Shown one piece after another: positions 5,540 through 5,643 of a DNA stretch of 5,643 bases. The position numbers and the translations under genes were made by a program. This stretch comes from Actinobacteria bacterium UBA5182 (lineage in GTDB: Bacteria > Actinomycetota > UBA4738). The stretch's first letter is position 1. Every line of letters starts with the position of its first letter. The stretch is taken from NCBI GenBank assembly GCA_002413185.1, contig DHWM01000198.1, forward strand, positions 1 through 5,643. Direction: 5' to 3'. The notes beneath the pieces are model-generated. The model saw nothing but the letters and a program-made list of their open reading frames with translations, ran no database searches and was not told the DNA's origin.

Positions 5540-5643
5540 GACAGCGATCCCTCTGTCCCGGCCGGCGCCGCCGGCGACGTCGCTTCGACGTCCAGGTTCT
5601 CCAGCAGATGCCCGAGCTTCTCCCGCTTGGTGGTCAGGTATCG
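5536..5643 (-). CDS. ribA: GTP cyclohydrolase II, C-terminal end (RibA or RibBA, partial)
   Basis: Only the last 35 residues are in the window; the gene runs off the right edge. RYLTTKREKLGHLL at the start matches the conserved YL-x-TK-x-x-KxGH-x-L ending of GTP cyclohydrolase II, the enzyme that opens GTP in the first step of riboflavin synthesis. An Ala/Pro/Gly-rich tail of about 20 residues follows that motif. In Actinomycetota this domain is often fused behind the butanone-phosphate synthase domain (RibBA), which cannot be checked here. Its TGA overlaps the ribH GTG by 4 bases, confirming a rib operon. Confidence 0.87.
   Translation of the reverse strand, partial: RYLTTKREKLGHLLENLDVEATSPAAPAGTEGSLS

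Noticed and set aside
1..5643. CRISPR array, transposon, prophage or toxin-antitoxin system
   Set aside because: No spaced direct repeats, transposase or integrase motifs, terminal inverted repeats, or paired toxin-antitoxin signatures were seen on either strand.

Overview
This is a GC-rich window (roughly two thirds G+C by eye) whose gene styles suggest Actinomycetota: many GTG starts, purine-rich Shine-Dalgarno sites, 4-base stop/start overlaps, a lipoprotein-anchored amino-acid transporter and an apparently leaderless gene. The assignment below phylum is not resolvable; nothing here names a genus. All convincing protein genes except possibly two small ones lie on the minus strand.

Layout, left to right. 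Positions 1-84 may be the 3' end of a plus-strand gene that converges on the next operon. Positions 101-2827 (minus) are a complete three-gene polar amino-acid ABC importer transcribed in the order binding lipoprotein, permease, ATPase, with gaps of 4 and -4 bases. Positions 2828-2955 are a divergent promoter region with three copies of a CGTGGA hexamer. Positions 2956-3039 (plus) are a complete tRNA-Leu with anticodon CAA. Positions 3072-4470 (minus) hold three small exported or membrane proteins that I cannot assign: a two-helix membrane protein of 78 residues coupled by a GTGA overlap to a 194-residue anchored protein, and a separately promoted 168-residue exported protein with a PepSY-like end. 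This block looks somewhat lower in GC than the flanks. Positions 4471-4707 are intergenic, with a leaderless-type promoter, a possible 36-residue plus-strand ORF and a hairpin. Positions 4708-5643 (minus) are the end of a riboflavin operon: the C-terminus of GTP cyclohydrolase II (ribA or ribBA), ribH, and a small mannose-6-phosphate-isomerase-like cupin placed directly after ribH.

Working together: the importer captures an amino acid at the outer face of the membrane and drives it in with ATP. RibA and RibH supply the first pathway step and the lumazine-forming step of riboflavin synthesis, and the cupin is co-transcribed with them for an unknown purpose. The middle block is the least explained part. 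I found no CRISPR array, transposase, integrase, phage gene or recognisable defence system, so I do not claim a new system; the best leads are the uncharacterised membrane-protein block, the ribH-linked cupin and the possible operator in the divergent promoter region.
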